Shown one piece after another: positions 9,116 through 22,614 of a stretch of DNA of 64,000 bases; position 1 is the first letter of the stretch, and every line of letters starts with the position of its first letter. A program made the position numbers and the translations under genes. The DNA lies in the NCBI RefSeq assembly GCF_003432485.1, contig NZ_QVNQ01000007.1, positions 124,001 through 188,000 on the forward strand, given 5' to 3'. The notes under the pieces are model-generated. The model had not been told where the DNA came from. It ran no database searches and saw only the letters and a list, made by a program, of their open reading frames with translations. This stretch comes from Actinomadura spongiicola. Its GTDB lineage: Bacteria; Actinomycetota; Actinomycetes; Streptosporangiales; Streptosporangiaceae.

Positions 9116-10534
9116 CTACCGCCCGTTCCTGCCGGTGAGCGCGCCGATCGCGGCGGCGAACAGCGCGCCGTGCCGTTCCACGTCCGTCTCGGCGGTCAGC
9201 GGCGACATCAGCCCGCCGCCGCTCATGGGATTGACGACGATGCCCCGGTTGGCCATGTACAGCCACAGCGCCTTCCGCGCCGCCGAGCCGACGCTCGGAT
9301 ACAGCCGCCCGGCGTCGCGCGGGGGATCGGGCGTGAACGCGTACGACACGCGGCCGCCGAGCCGTCCGACGTGCCACGGCAGGTCGTGCCGGGCGATGAC
9401 CGCCGCGATGTCGCGCTCGTAGCGCTCGCCCAGCCGGTTCATGCGGGCGTAGGTGTCGTCGGTCATCACCTCGCCGAGGACCGCCCGCATCCCCCGGACG
9501 GCCAGCGGCCCGCTCGCCATCGTGCTGCCGAGACCGCCGTCCCCGTGCTCGGTGTAGCGCGCCGCGGCGGCGGCCACGGTGTCGGACATGCCGTACAGGC
9601 CGGCCGGGACGCCGCCCGCGATGCACTTCCCCATGGTGATCAGGTCGGGTTCCAGGCCGAACTCGCGGGTGCAGCCGCCGGGGCCGGCCGGGATCGTCTG
9701 GGTCTCGTCGATGATCAGCAGGGTGCCGGTGCGGCGGGTGAGGTCGCGCAGCGCGGCGTGGAACCCCGGCTCCGGCCGGATCACCGCGCCCCCGTTGGTC
9801 ATCACCGGTTCGGCGAGGACCGCGGCGACGTCACCGGGGGCGAGGGCCCGTTCCAGCGCGTCGAGGTCGTTGAACTCCACGACCTTCGTGGTCTCCCGGA
9901 CGTCCACGCCGTTCGGTTCGACACCGGGTTGCGGGATCACCTCGCCGTCCGGGGACAGGACGGCGGCCGTCAGCTCCAACGACCCGTGGTAGGCACGGTT
10001 GAACATCAGGATCCGCCGCCGTCCGGTGGTCACCTTGGCCAGCAGCAGGGCGAACCGGTTCGCGTCCGACGCCGACACGGTGAACTGCCAGAACGGCAGC
10101 CCGAAGCGGTGATGCAGCTCCTCGGTCACCCACACGTGGTCCTCGTGCGACCAGAGCGTGACGCTGCCCCGGCCGAGCTGGTCCCGCAGCGCCGCGACCA
10201 CCGCCGGATGGTCGTGCCCCCAGAGCGCGGCCGTGCCCGCCAGCCCGAAGTCGGCGTACTCGTGCCCGTCGACGTCGTACAGGCGGGCGCCCGCCGCGCG
10301 TTCCACCGTCAGCGGCACCGGCGGCGGGAACTGGTTGATCCAGTGCTGCGGGGTGCCGTGGACCTGGGAGCGGCGCGCCCGTTCGCGCAGCGCCGCGGAC
10401 TTCGGCCGGGCCTCGATCCAGCGGGCCCGTTCCTCGTCCAGCATCCCGGCGAGCCGTTCCGGATCGAGCCCCGGAGGTACGTCGGTCGGCTGGTCGCCCA
10501 TCGTCGCTCCCGGACGGTGTGCCCGCGTCGTCAT
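9116..10534 (-). CDS. Class III PLP-dependent aminotransferase
   Basis: 472 aa with class III motifs: an N-terminal cofactor-loop region (YDVDGHEYADFGLAGTAALWGH), the IIDETQT segment carrying the Asp that contacts the PLP pyridine nitrogen, and the Schiff-base lysine in TMGKCIAGG. It is closest in style to glutamate-1-semialdehyde aminomutase-like enzymes but much diverged from the true HemL at 47-48 kb, so a different amine/ketone substrate is likely. ATG 10534 overlaps the preceding stop (TGATG). An ATG at 10501 is an alternative start. Confidence 0.82.
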   Translation of the reverse strand: MTTRAHRPGATMGDQPTDVPPGLDPERLAGMLDEERARWIEARPKSAALRERARRSQVHGTPQHWINQFPPPVPLTVERAAGARLYDVDGHEYADFGLAGTAALWGHDHPAVVAALRDQLGRGSVTLWSHEDHVWVTEELHHRFGLPFWQFTVSASDANRFALLLAKVTTGRRRILMFNRAYHGSLELTAAVLSPDGEVIPQPGVEPNGVDVRETTKVVEFNDLDALERALAPGDVAAVLAEPVMTNGGAVIRPEPGFHAALRDLTRRTGTLLIIDETQTIPAGPGGCTREFGLEPDLITMGKCIAGGVPAGLYGMSDTVAAAAARYTEHGDGGLGSTMASGPLAVRGMRAVLGEVMTDDTYARMNRLGERYERDIAAVIARHDLPWHVGRLGGRVSYAFTPDPPRDAGRLYPSVGSAARKALWLYMANRGIVVNPMSGGGLMSPLTAETDVERHGALFAAAIGALTGRNGR

Positions 10535-11496
10535 CAGCGGCGTGCCGCGGTCAGCGCGGACGCCACGTCCCCGAACGCCTCCAGCTGGGTCGTCCGGTCG
10601 TACATCGGGTAGAGGATCAGCTCCTCCGCCCCGGCGTCGAACAGTTCGAGCAGTTGCCGGGCGCAGCGGTCCGGCGGGCCGTACACCGCGACCCGGTCGA
10701 CCATGCTGGACGCGTCGTACACCGGGTTGCCGCCGAAGGCGCGGTCGAACGCGGGGACCAGGTGCCGCCGCGCCTCCTCCTCGGTGTCCTCGACGGCGAT
10801 GTAGACGCTCTTGGAGACGGTGAAGGTCGCGGGGTCGCGTCCCTGCTCCTCCATGGCCTGGTGGACGATCTTCAGCTGGTCCAGGAAGTCCTCGGTCGCG
10901 GCGGGCCCGGCGCCGGTCCAGCCGTCGGCGATCCGTACGGCGCGCCGCAGCGCGGGTTCGGCGCGGGCGCCGATCCAGATGGGCGGGGCGGGCCGCTGGA
11001 CCGGGTCCGGCTGCGCCCGGATGCCGGAGAACTTGTAGATCTCGCCGTCGTAGTCGGCCTCGGTCCCGCTCCACAGGGCCCGCATCACGCCGATGCCCTC
11101 GATCAGGCGGCGGACCGGCCGATCCGTCGGAATGCCCAGCGCGCTGAGGGTCTCCCGGTGGTAGTCGAGGCCGACGCCGAGCCCGACGGTGAGCCGCCCG
11201 CGGGACAGCTGGTCGATGGTGGCGAGTTCGCGGGCCTGCACGGCCGGGTTCCGCCGCCCGGAGTACAGCACGCCGATGCCCAGCCGGAGCCGGGAGGTGA
11301 CGGCGGCCAGGTACGACAGCACGTGCAGCCCGTCGAGGGAGAAGTTCTTGGCGCTCAGGGTGTCCTGCGTCCAGATCCCGGTGAATCCGAGTTCTTCGGC
11401 GCGCCGCGCGAACGGCACCAGCGCCTCGGGGTCGGTCGGCGCCCCGACCGACAGTCTGGGCGCCCGCGACTCGGCCTCGTTCGTTCCGGACTTCAC
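10534..11496 (-). CDS. LLM class F420/flavin-dependent oxidoreductase
   Basis: 320 aa, a single-domain luciferase-like TIM barrel. The N-terminal RAEELGFTGIWTQDTL and the RLRLGIGV and LSRGRLTVGLG strands are characteristic, and the C-terminal half keeps the PAPPIWIGA motif. Actinobacterial members usually use F420 or FMN; this sequence does not decide which. GTG 11496 is the start. It heads a three-gene leftward operon whose promoter lies just upstream. The set suggests oxidation, transamination and a C-C bond step on one substrate, which is inference. Confidence 0.85.
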   Translation of the reverse strand: MKSGTNEAESRAPRLSVGAPTDPEALVPFARRAEELGFTGIWTQDTLSAKNFSLDGLHVLSYLAAVTSRLRLGIGVLYSGRRNPAVQARELATIDQLSRGRLTVGLGVGLDYHRETLSALGIPTDRPVRRLIEGIGVMRALWSGTEADYDGEIYKFSGIRAQPDPVQRPAPPIWIGARAEPALRRAVRIADGWTGAGPAATEDFLDQLKIVHQAMEEQGRDPATFTVSKSVYIAVEDTEEEARRHLVPAFDRAFGGNPVYDASSMVDRVAVYGPPDRCARQLLELFDAGAEELILYPMYDRTTQLEAFGDVASALTAARR

Positions 11497-11539
11497 TACC
11501 CACCGCCCCGTCTCGTGTGTTTTCGTGGGAGCGGCTCCG

Positions 11540-11572
11540 AGTATGCGAGCGCACTGTTGTGATTGTCAACAG
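11540..11572 (-). promoter_or_regulatory. Promoter with overlapping palindromic operator for the LLM operon
   Basis: On the minus strand TTGACA (11569-11564), an 18-nt spacer, then CATACT (11545-11540), about 45 nt before the oxidoreductase start. The palindrome CTGTTG-N7-CAACAG (11554-11572) covers the -35 hexamer, an arrangement typical of repression. Confidence 0.6.
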
Positions 11573-11755
11573 AAGGGCTAGGGGAATTTGGTTGATTTCG
11601 CCATGACTCCGCTGTGGCCGGGTGGGGGCGATGTGCGGGCGAACGCCTGTCTACCAGCGGTTCTTCGTGTTCGGACGGATCTTCCAGCGTGTCTCTGTTC
11701 GCGCTTCGGGAGGGAACTCGGCTGTCTCACGACCGAGACGCTTTCCTCTGGTCGT

Positions 11756-11774
11756 CTGTTGACATTGACAACTC
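11756..11774. promoter_or_regulatory. Second copy of the CTGTTG-N7-CAAC element
   Basis: CTGTTGACATTGACAACTC matches the operator at 11554-11572 at 14 of 19 positions and lies about 200 bp away, just past the stop of the upstream gene. It may be an auxiliary operator allowing looping. The 180 bp between the two sites holds no credible gene. Confidence 0.4.
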
Positions 11775-11784
11775 AATAGAGATT

Positions 11785-12414
11785 TCAGTCCGGTGACTGC
11801 AACCAGAAATCGCGCAGATCGTAGAACTCGGCGTCTTCGTCGAAATGCGTCATCTGCTCGTCCCGCCAGGCCTTGTAGTCCGGGGGCATCTGCATGCGCT
11901 CCCCCTCGCGGGCCGCGTCCCTGGAGGTGAAGTAGGCCACGCCGGTGACGAAGCCGTCCGGACGGACGCAGAACATGCCGCCGATCATGTCTGGCCGCAG
12001 CCGGTTCAGGGTCTCCTGCGCCTCCTCGGGCACGAACGGGCGCACCGCCTCCCGGTCGCGGACCCGTGTCTCCAGGATCTGGACGAAGCCCGTCCGGTAG
12101 GTGCCGCGCCGCCCGAACGTCTCCACGTCGGTGCACTCGTGGACGTCGACGTCGCCCCCGGACAGCTCCTGGAGCCGGTTCCACCACCAGACCTGCTCGC
12201 GCCGCCTGTCGTTGCGCCGCGCCGCCCGCTCCGACACGAAGCGCGTCAGGTTGAAGAAGACGCCGTCGTCGGTCACCCCGCCGGTGGTGCCCAACCATCC
12301 CCGCGCGCCCGGCGCCGCCTCCCGGTGCCAGCGTTCGGCTGCCTCCTTGAGGGCCGCCGCGTCCCGCGTCCGGCCCTTGACGACCTGGACGCACGGCTTA
12401 CGCTGGCCGAACAC
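11785..12414 (-). CDS. Hypothetical protein, possible tandem dimeric alpha/beta-barrel domains
   Basis: 209 aa, not recognised as a named family. Two similar halves can be seen: residues about 20-85 (GWLGTTGGVTDDGVFFNLTRF) and about 115-200 (GGMFCVRPDGFVTGVAYFTS), each with an FxxLTRF/VAYFTS-like beta strand and a following charged helix, as in antibiotic-biosynthesis-monooxygenase-like barrels. It is rich in Trp (WWWNRL) and acidic residues. GTG 12414 has a near-perfect GGAGGTGA ribosome site. It sits 86 bp downstream of the carboxylase gene and 288 bp upstream of the LLM operon. Function unknown. Confidence 0.7.
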   Translation of the reverse strand: MFGQRKPCVQVVKGRTRDAAALKEAAERWHREAAPGARGWLGTTGGVTDDGVFFNLTRFVSERAARRNDRRREQVWWWNRLQELSGGDVDVHECTDVETFGRRGTYRTGFVQILETRVRDREAVRPFVPEEAQETLNRLRPDMIGGMFCVRPDGFVTGVAYFTSRDAAREGERMQMPPDYKAWRDEQMTHFDEDAEFYDLRDFWLQSPD

Positions 12415-12500
12415 CGCTCACCTCCGGCCCCACCCTACCGACCGGCGAGCAAACCGGAGGCCATCGCCGGTCGACGATCGCGCCGACCGGCGGGGAGCCT

Positions 12501-17996
<5,496 letters not shown>

Positions 17997-18171
17997 CGGA
18001 CAGGCCCTCCAGTAGACGACGATGCGCGCGCCGGGACGCGGGGACCCCCGACGATGATGTTCACTGTTCCGCGAACCGCCCCCGGGCGCCATGTCGGAGA
18101 CATCGCACACTGAGCGCCTTCAGTTGTGGGAAACGTGCAAAAGCCACGTCAGCGCGCCCGCCCGCGCCCCT

Positions 18172-18184
18172 TAAGATCTTGGCC
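18172..18184 (+). promoter_or_regulatory. Possible -10 element of a leaderless transcript
   Basis: TAAGAT at 18172-18177 fits the TANNNT -10 pattern and ends 7 nt before the ATG at 18185, and no Shine-Dalgarno sequence precedes that ATG. Transcription would then start at or beside the initiation codon, which is common in actinobacteria. Confidence 0.35.
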
Positions 18185-18526
18185 ATGTCGCGGCGCCGTT
18201 TCGAGCTCGCCATGCAACGCATGCGGGAGCGGGATCCACAGACGCGGGAGAACGCGTTCGACTTCCTCCGCGAGCACGCCGACGCGTACGTCGACGACCT
18301 GATCGCGGAGTTCGCCGCCGAGGACGAGGACCACGACCTGCGCTGCCGGTTGCTCGAACTCCTCGCGGAGGCCCGGTCGGCGAAGGCGCTGCCGGTGTTC
18401 CGCGACCGGTTGGAGGGCCCGGACGAGTCCCTGCGGTTCTGGGCGGTCCGCGGTCTGGAGATGCTCGACAGCCGCGAGGCCGACCAGGTCCTCGACGAGG
18501 CCCGCGCGGACGGCTGGATCGCCTGA
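18185..18526 (+). CDS. Small HEAT-repeat protein
   Basis: 113 aa, all helical. Two to three HEAT-like units can be seen, for example ENAFDFLREHADAYVDDLIAEF, RLLELLAEARSAKALPVFRDRL and RFWAVRGLEMLDSREADQVL, with the alternating Leu/Ala pattern and Asp/Arg turns of the fold. Such proteins are scaffolds for protein-protein contacts; no catalytic residues are visible. ATG 18185 is chosen over TTG 18179. It is monocistronic, divergent from the carboxylase and convergent with the sigma-like gene across a strong hairpin. Confidence 0.7.
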   Translation: MSRRRFELAMQRMRERDPQTRENAFDFLREHADAYVDDLIAEFAAEDEDHDLRCRLLELLAEARSAKALPVFRDRLEGPDESLRFWAVRGLEMLDSREADQVLDEARADGWIA

Positions 18527-18553
18527 CGGCCTTTGGAGGGATTCCACAGCGAA

Positions 18554-18594
18554 ACCGGGCCCCTCGGACGGTCGTCCCGTCCGGGAGGCCCGGT
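18554..18594. terminator. Bidirectional terminator
   Basis: ACCGGGCC (18554-18561) pairs with GGCCCGGT (18587-18594), and an inner CGGACGG/CCGTCCG stem (18565-18571, 18578-18584) lies within it. It separates the HEAT gene from the oppositely oriented sigma-like gene. Confidence 0.8.
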
Positions 18595-18608
18595 CGCCTT
18601 CGGCGGCC

Positions 18609-19886
18609 CTAGCTCGCCAGCCCCCCGAAGAGCGGGGAGGTGACGGAACCGATGGTGTCGATGATGGGACCCGACGGTGTGCTCGTCGGGTTCGCCTCGT
18701 CCTCCGGCGGCTCGGACGGCTGCTCCGGTATAGGGGTCTCCTCCGGGTCCGGGGTGGACGGCGTGGGCGTCGGGGTGCCGTCCGTCGGTATCGGCGGGGG
18801 AGTCCGCTCTGGGCGGGTGGGGGTGCCGCCGCCGCCCGGAACCCGGGTCGGCTTGGGCCCGGGGGCGGTGGGCCGCGCCGTCGGGGAGTCCTCGGTCGTG
18901 GCCGGGGGCTGCGGGAGGGCCGGATCCGGGTCCAACACCCGTTGCGCGCCGACCCGGGGCGCCACGGCGGTCGGATCACCGGCGTCGCCGTCCGTCGGGG
19001 CGGGCGCGGCGCGGGTGCTGCCACCCGCCGGGCCGGAGCCGCCGCGGCCGTTGCCGTCGAACGGTCCGAGGGCGTTCAGCGAGCCCTCACCGCTGGACGG
19101 CCAGGTCATCATCAGCCCGACCGTGATCGTGGCGGCCACTCCGGCCATACCGCCGACGCCCTTCAGCGCGGCGCGGCGGCGGGCGCGGTCCCGTCCCCGG
19201 TCGGGGAACTCGAAGCCGGGGCCGATCACCACGAGCTGATCGGTGGACTCGGCGGAGACCACGGGCTCGTCGGGGAGCCGGTCGTGAGCGGGGATCCGGT
19301 CGTGGTCGGATTCCCGGTCGCGGTCGGCGACGGCCAGCACCCGGTCGCGCAGCGGCGCGGGCGCCAGGGCGGGCGCTCGACGGGCCAGGAGGTGCGGGAG
19401 CCTTCCCTTCTCGAACGCCGTGATGACGTCCATGTGCTTGGCGGCCTCGGCGGTGCCGCGCATGAGCGCGTCCAGGACGACGCGTTCGAGCGCGGTACGC
19501 GCCTGGTGCAGGAGTTTGCGGACGTCGTCGGGCGTGACGCACAGGACCCGGGCGATGTCGCGGATCTCCAGCCATTCGCCCGCGTACAGCAGCAGCGCCT
19601 CACGGTGGTCGGCGGCCAGATGACCCGCGGCGTTCAGCAACGGGTCGGTGGCGGACTGGGCGAAGGCGAGATGGCCGTCGTGGTTGAACGCGCCGCGCTC
19701 GGAACAGACGGTGCGGGCCAGGTGGTGGAGCCACAACACCGTCTCGCCGCGTGGCGGGTGCCGCAGCGCTTCGACGAAGACGCTCGTGAGCGCGTCGGCC
19801 GCGCCGTGGTCACCGACCAGCGACCAGCAGTGCGCGTAGAGCCGGTGGGCGTGAGCGTCGTAGAGAGTTTCCAGGTCCCCAGGCAT
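18609..19886 (-). CDS. ECF-like sigma factor with C-terminal TM anchor and Pro/Thr-rich extracytoplasmic tail
   Basis: 425 aa. The N-terminal 160 residues have sigma region 2-like (LYDAHAHRLYAHCWSLVGD) and region 4-like helices (LEIRDIARVLCVTPDDVRKLLHQAR). After a charged linker there is one hydrophobic segment at about residues 240-260 (VAATITVGLMMTWP), then roughly 160 residues very rich in Pro, Thr, Ser and Gly. The topology suggests a DNA-binding domain tethered to the inner membrane face with a disordered external tail. Region 2 is weakly conserved, so it may not act as a true sigma factor. ATG 19886 has GAGGAGGT upstream. No separate anti-sigma gene is adjacent. Confidence 0.75.
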   Translation of the reverse strand: MPGDLETLYDAHAHRLYAHCWSLVGDHGAADALTSVFVEALRHPPRGETVLWLHHLARTVCSERGAFNHDGHLAFAQSATDPLLNAAGHLAADHREALLLYAGEWLEIRDIARVLCVTPDDVRKLLHQARTALERVVLDALMRGTAEAAKHMDVITAFEKGRLPHLLARRAPALAPAPLRDRVLAVADRDRESDHDRIPAHDRLPDEPVVSAESTDQLVVIGPGFEFPDRGRDRARRRAALKGVGGMAGVAATITVGLMMTWPSSGEGSLNALGPFDGNGRGGSGPAGGSTRAAPAPTDGDAGDPTAVAPRVGAQRVLDPDPALPQPPATTEDSPTARPTAPGPKPTRVPGGGGTPTRPERTPPPIPTDGTPTPTPSTPDPEETPIPEQPSEPPEDEANPTSTPSGPIIDTIGSVTSPLFGGLAS

Positions 19887-20093
19887 GTGACCTCCTCGTG
19901 AGGGGCCGTGGGAGCAGCCGTTCTGGAGAGCGGACAGGGGGACGGCCCGTTCGGGGCACGCCAGGGCACAGGACTCTAGTGCAATGTATGTCGGGTGAGA
20001 AGAGAATGATGTCTGAGAGTAGTGATATTCCACGCAGAGTAAGGCGACGATCGTAATCTGTGATCTCCGACACAACGGCGGGCCGAATAACGT

Positions 20094-21293
20094 TCAGTCG
20101 CGGGCGCGTCGTTCGATTCCGAACGTCAGCTCCTTGTTCCGTTCCACCAGATCCCATTTCCCTGCGCGCTGCGCGTGATTGCTGATCCAGAACACCATCA
20201 CGCGATGGTCGGGGAACCGTGCGAATTCGCCGAAGGACCAGTCGTTGCCGCCGTCGTGTTCATTGATGAGACGGCCGTTGGCACGGACCACCCCCCAGCC
20301 GTAGCCATAATGCATTCGAATACCGTCCTGGGCACCGACGAACACATGCGGTGTGAACATTTCGCGCTTGGCGCGTCCGGACAGGACCCGGGTCCCCTCC
20401 AGGGCGCGGTGCCAGCGGAACATGTCGCGCGGGGTGGACAGCAGCCCGCCGTTGCCGCGCAGGAACCAGTGGGGCCCGTCGGCGGCCCAGGGATGCTCGT
20501 ACGGTCTGCCCTGCGGGACGCCGCGCTCGTCGTACTCGACGGCCACCTCGTCGCGCCTCCACCGCGGCAGCACGTACCCGGTCCGCGTCATCCCGGCCGG
20601 TCCGAACAGGTGATCGGCCAGGAAGCGTTCGTAGCCGACGCCGGAGACCTTCTCGATGATCGCCGCGAGGACGCTGTATCCGAGGTTGGAGTAGTGGAAC
20701 TCGGCGCCCGGAGCGGACCGGAGCGTCGACCCGAGCGCGCCGCTCAGCATCTCCTCGCGCGAGACGGGATCGTAGTCCTCGCCGCCGGCGACCTCGTCGT
20801 CCAGTCCCGCCGTGTGCGTCAGCAGGTGATGCAGTGTGATGTCCCGCTTGTCCGCGGGCACCCCGGCGAAGTGGGCGCCGATCGGGTCGGACACCCGGAG
20901 CCGGCCCGTCATCTCCAGTTTCATGACGGCGGCGGCGGTGAACTGCTTGGTCATCGACATGATGTCGTAAACGGTGTCGCAACGCGCGGGGATCCCCTTC
21001 TCCCGGTCGGCGAGGCCGAATCCGCGGCAGTGCACGAGCCCGCCGTCACGGGCGGCGACGACCGTGCCCGCTGGCCCTTCGGGCAGGGCGCCGTCCAGGA
21101 AACTCTGAATGGACCGGTCGATGGGCTCCCCCGTTTCCGCCGCGAGCGGACGGTCGTCGCCCCGAAGGGCGGCGTCGCGACCATCCCGACCATCGCGGCC
21201 GGGGCCTTCCCCACATCCGCTGAGGCCCATGACGGCGACGGCGACCGCCGCGATGCCGATTCTCGTACCGGGAGAAGAATGGTTGGCTCTCAC
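20094..21293 (-). CDS. Serine beta-lactamase-like lipoprotein (class C/esterase family)
   Basis: 399 aa. Lipoprotein signal with lipobox LSGC after a hydrophobic core. Catalytic SxxK as SMTK (serine nucleophile), YxN as YSN, and HDG in place of the KTG triad, a combination typical of the beta-lactamase-fold D-aminopeptidase/esterase/carboxypeptidase family rather than of true antibiotic-hydrolysing AmpC. Substrate unknown; it should sit on the outer face of the membrane. GTG 21293 is chosen because it places the signal peptide correctly; the ribosome site is weak. Transcribed divergently from bioB. Confidence 0.85.
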   Translation of the reverse strand: MRANHSSPGTRIGIAAVAVAVMGLSGCGEGPGRDGRDGRDAALRGDDRPLAAETGEPIDRSIQSFLDGALPEGPAGTVVAARDGGLVHCRGFGLADREKGIPARCDTVYDIMSMTKQFTAAAVMKLEMTGRLRVSDPIGAHFAGVPADKRDITLHHLLTHTAGLDDEVAGGEDYDPVSREEMLSGALGSTLRSAPGAEFHYSNLGYSVLAAIIEKVSGVGYERFLADHLFGPAGMTRTGYVLPRWRRDEVAVEYDERGVPQGRPYEHPWAADGPHWFLRGNGGLLSTPRDMFRWHRALEGTRVLSGRAKREMFTPHVFVGAQDGIRMHYGYGWGVVRANGRLINEHDGGNDWSFGEFARFPDHRVMVFWISNHAQRAGKWDLVERNKELTFGIERRARD

Positions 21294-21436
21294 CCGCCGA
21301 AACGCTACGGAGATCGTCGCCGGGCGTCGTCCCTCGACCGGGGGAAATGCGCGTCCATCGCGGCGGGGACACCGTGCCCCTCGCGCCGGTGAGCAGGGCT
21401 CGGCCACCAACGTGACCCCGGTCGATTTGTCGGGTG

Positions 21437-21452
21437 CCGACCTTGTGGTCGG
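21437..21452. promoter_or_regulatory. Palindrome upstream of bioB
   Basis: CCGACC-TTGT-GGTCGG, ending 18 nt before the bioB start in the 177-bp divergent region. It could be an operator or a short mRNA hairpin; no known biotin-repressor consensus was recognised. Confidence 0.3.
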
Positions 21453-21470
21453 AGCGCGCCCCCGCCGATC

Positions 21471-22595
21471 ATGACGGCCATGACGCCGATCGCGCTTGAC
21501 GCCCTGCTCGACGCCCTGGTCCGAAAGGCCCTCGCCGGTGAACGCCCGGCCCGGGAGGAGCTGCTGGAGGTGTTGCGCACGCCCGACGAGGACGTGCTCG
21601 ACGTCGTGACGGCCGCCTCCAAGGTGCGGCGGCGCTTCTTCGGACGGCGCGTCAAACTGAACTACCTGGTCAACATGAAGAGCGGCCTGTGCCCCGAGGA
21701 CTGCGGCTACTGCTCGCAGCGGCTCGGGTCGACGTCGCAGATCCTGAAGTACTCCTGGATCTCAGCGGCGGAGGCGACGGAGAACGCGACGCGCGCCGTC
21801 GAGGCGGGCGCCCGGCGGGTGTGCCTGGTGGCCAGCGGGCGCGGACCGTCCGACCGCGACATCGACCGGATCGGCGCCACGGTCGCCGCCATCAAGGAGG
21901 CCGCGCCGCGCGTCGAGATCTGCGTGTGCCTCGGACTGCTCAAGCCGGGCCAGGCGGAACGGCTCGGCGAGATCGGCGCGGACGCCTACAACCACAACCT
22001 CAACACCAGTGAGCAGACCTACGGCGACATCTGCACGACCCACACCTTCGACGACCGGGTCCAGACCGTGGAGCAGGCCAAACAGGGCGGGCTCTCCCCG
22101 TGCTCCGGCGCGATCTTCGGGATGGGGGAGAGCGACGACGACATCGTCGACGTCGCCTTCGCCCTGCGGGAACTGGACCCCGACTCGGTGCCCGTCAACT
22201 TCCTGATCCCCTTCGAGGGCACGCCGATGGCGGGACGGTGGGACCTGACCCCGCTGCGCTGCCTGCGCATCCTGGCGATGTTCAGGTTCCTGTTCCCCGA
22301 CAGCGAGGTGCGGGTGGCCGGTGGACGCGAGATCCATCTGCGCGGCCTCCAACCGCTGGCCCTGCACCTGGCCAACGCCATCTTCCTCGGCGACTACCTC
22401 ACCAGCGAGGGCCAGCCCGGCGAGCGTGACCTCGCGATGATCGCCGACGCCGGGTTCGTCGTCGAGGGCGCCGAGGACACCGAGGACGCCGGGGACACCG
22501 AGCGCGGCGACGAAGGCGCGGGCCCCGCCGCGCGGCACGACCTCGTCGCGCTGCGCAGGCGGGGCCCGGGCTCTTCGCTACCGGCCAATACCTGA
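21471..22595 (+). CDS. bioB: Biotin synthase
   Basis: 374 aa radical SAM enzyme converting dethiobiotin to biotin. The CPEDCGYC cluster motif (CxxxCxxC) binds the SAM-coordinating 4Fe-4S cluster; YNHNLNTSEQ, SGAIFGMGES and NFLIPFEGTP are BioB signatures, and the conserved Cys in VCLVASGR and CVCLGLL fit the 2Fe-2S site. The catalytic core ends at about residue 325; the remainder is an acidic tail (ED/GD-rich). bioA, bioD and bioF are not adjacent. ATG 21471 and ATG 21480 are alternative starts. Biotin made here would be needed by the carboxylase at 12.5-18 kb. Confidence 0.95.
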   Translation: MTAMTPIALDALLDALVRKALAGERPAREELLEVLRTPDEDVLDVVTAASKVRRRFFGRRVKLNYLVNMKSGLCPEDCGYCSQRLGSTSQILKYSWISAAEATENATRAVEAGARRVCLVASGRGPSDRDIDRIGATVAAIKEAAPRVEICVCLGLLKPGQAERLGEIGADAYNHNLNTSEQTYGDICTTHTFDDRVQTVEQAKQGGLSPCSGAIFGMGESDDDIVDVAFALRELDPDSVPVNFLIPFEGTPMAGRWDLTPLRCLRILAMFRFLFPDSEVRVAGGREIHLRGLQPLALHLANAIFLGDYLTSEGQPGERDLAMIADAGFVVEGAEDTEDAGDTERGDEGAGPAARHDLVALRRRGPGSSLPANT

Positions 22596-22614
22596 CGGGG
22601 TGTCCTGACGGGTG

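Noticed and set aside
11588..11779. 63-codon rightward frame in the LLM operon promoter region
   Set aside because: No ribosome site or family resemblance, and it overlaps the operator elements.
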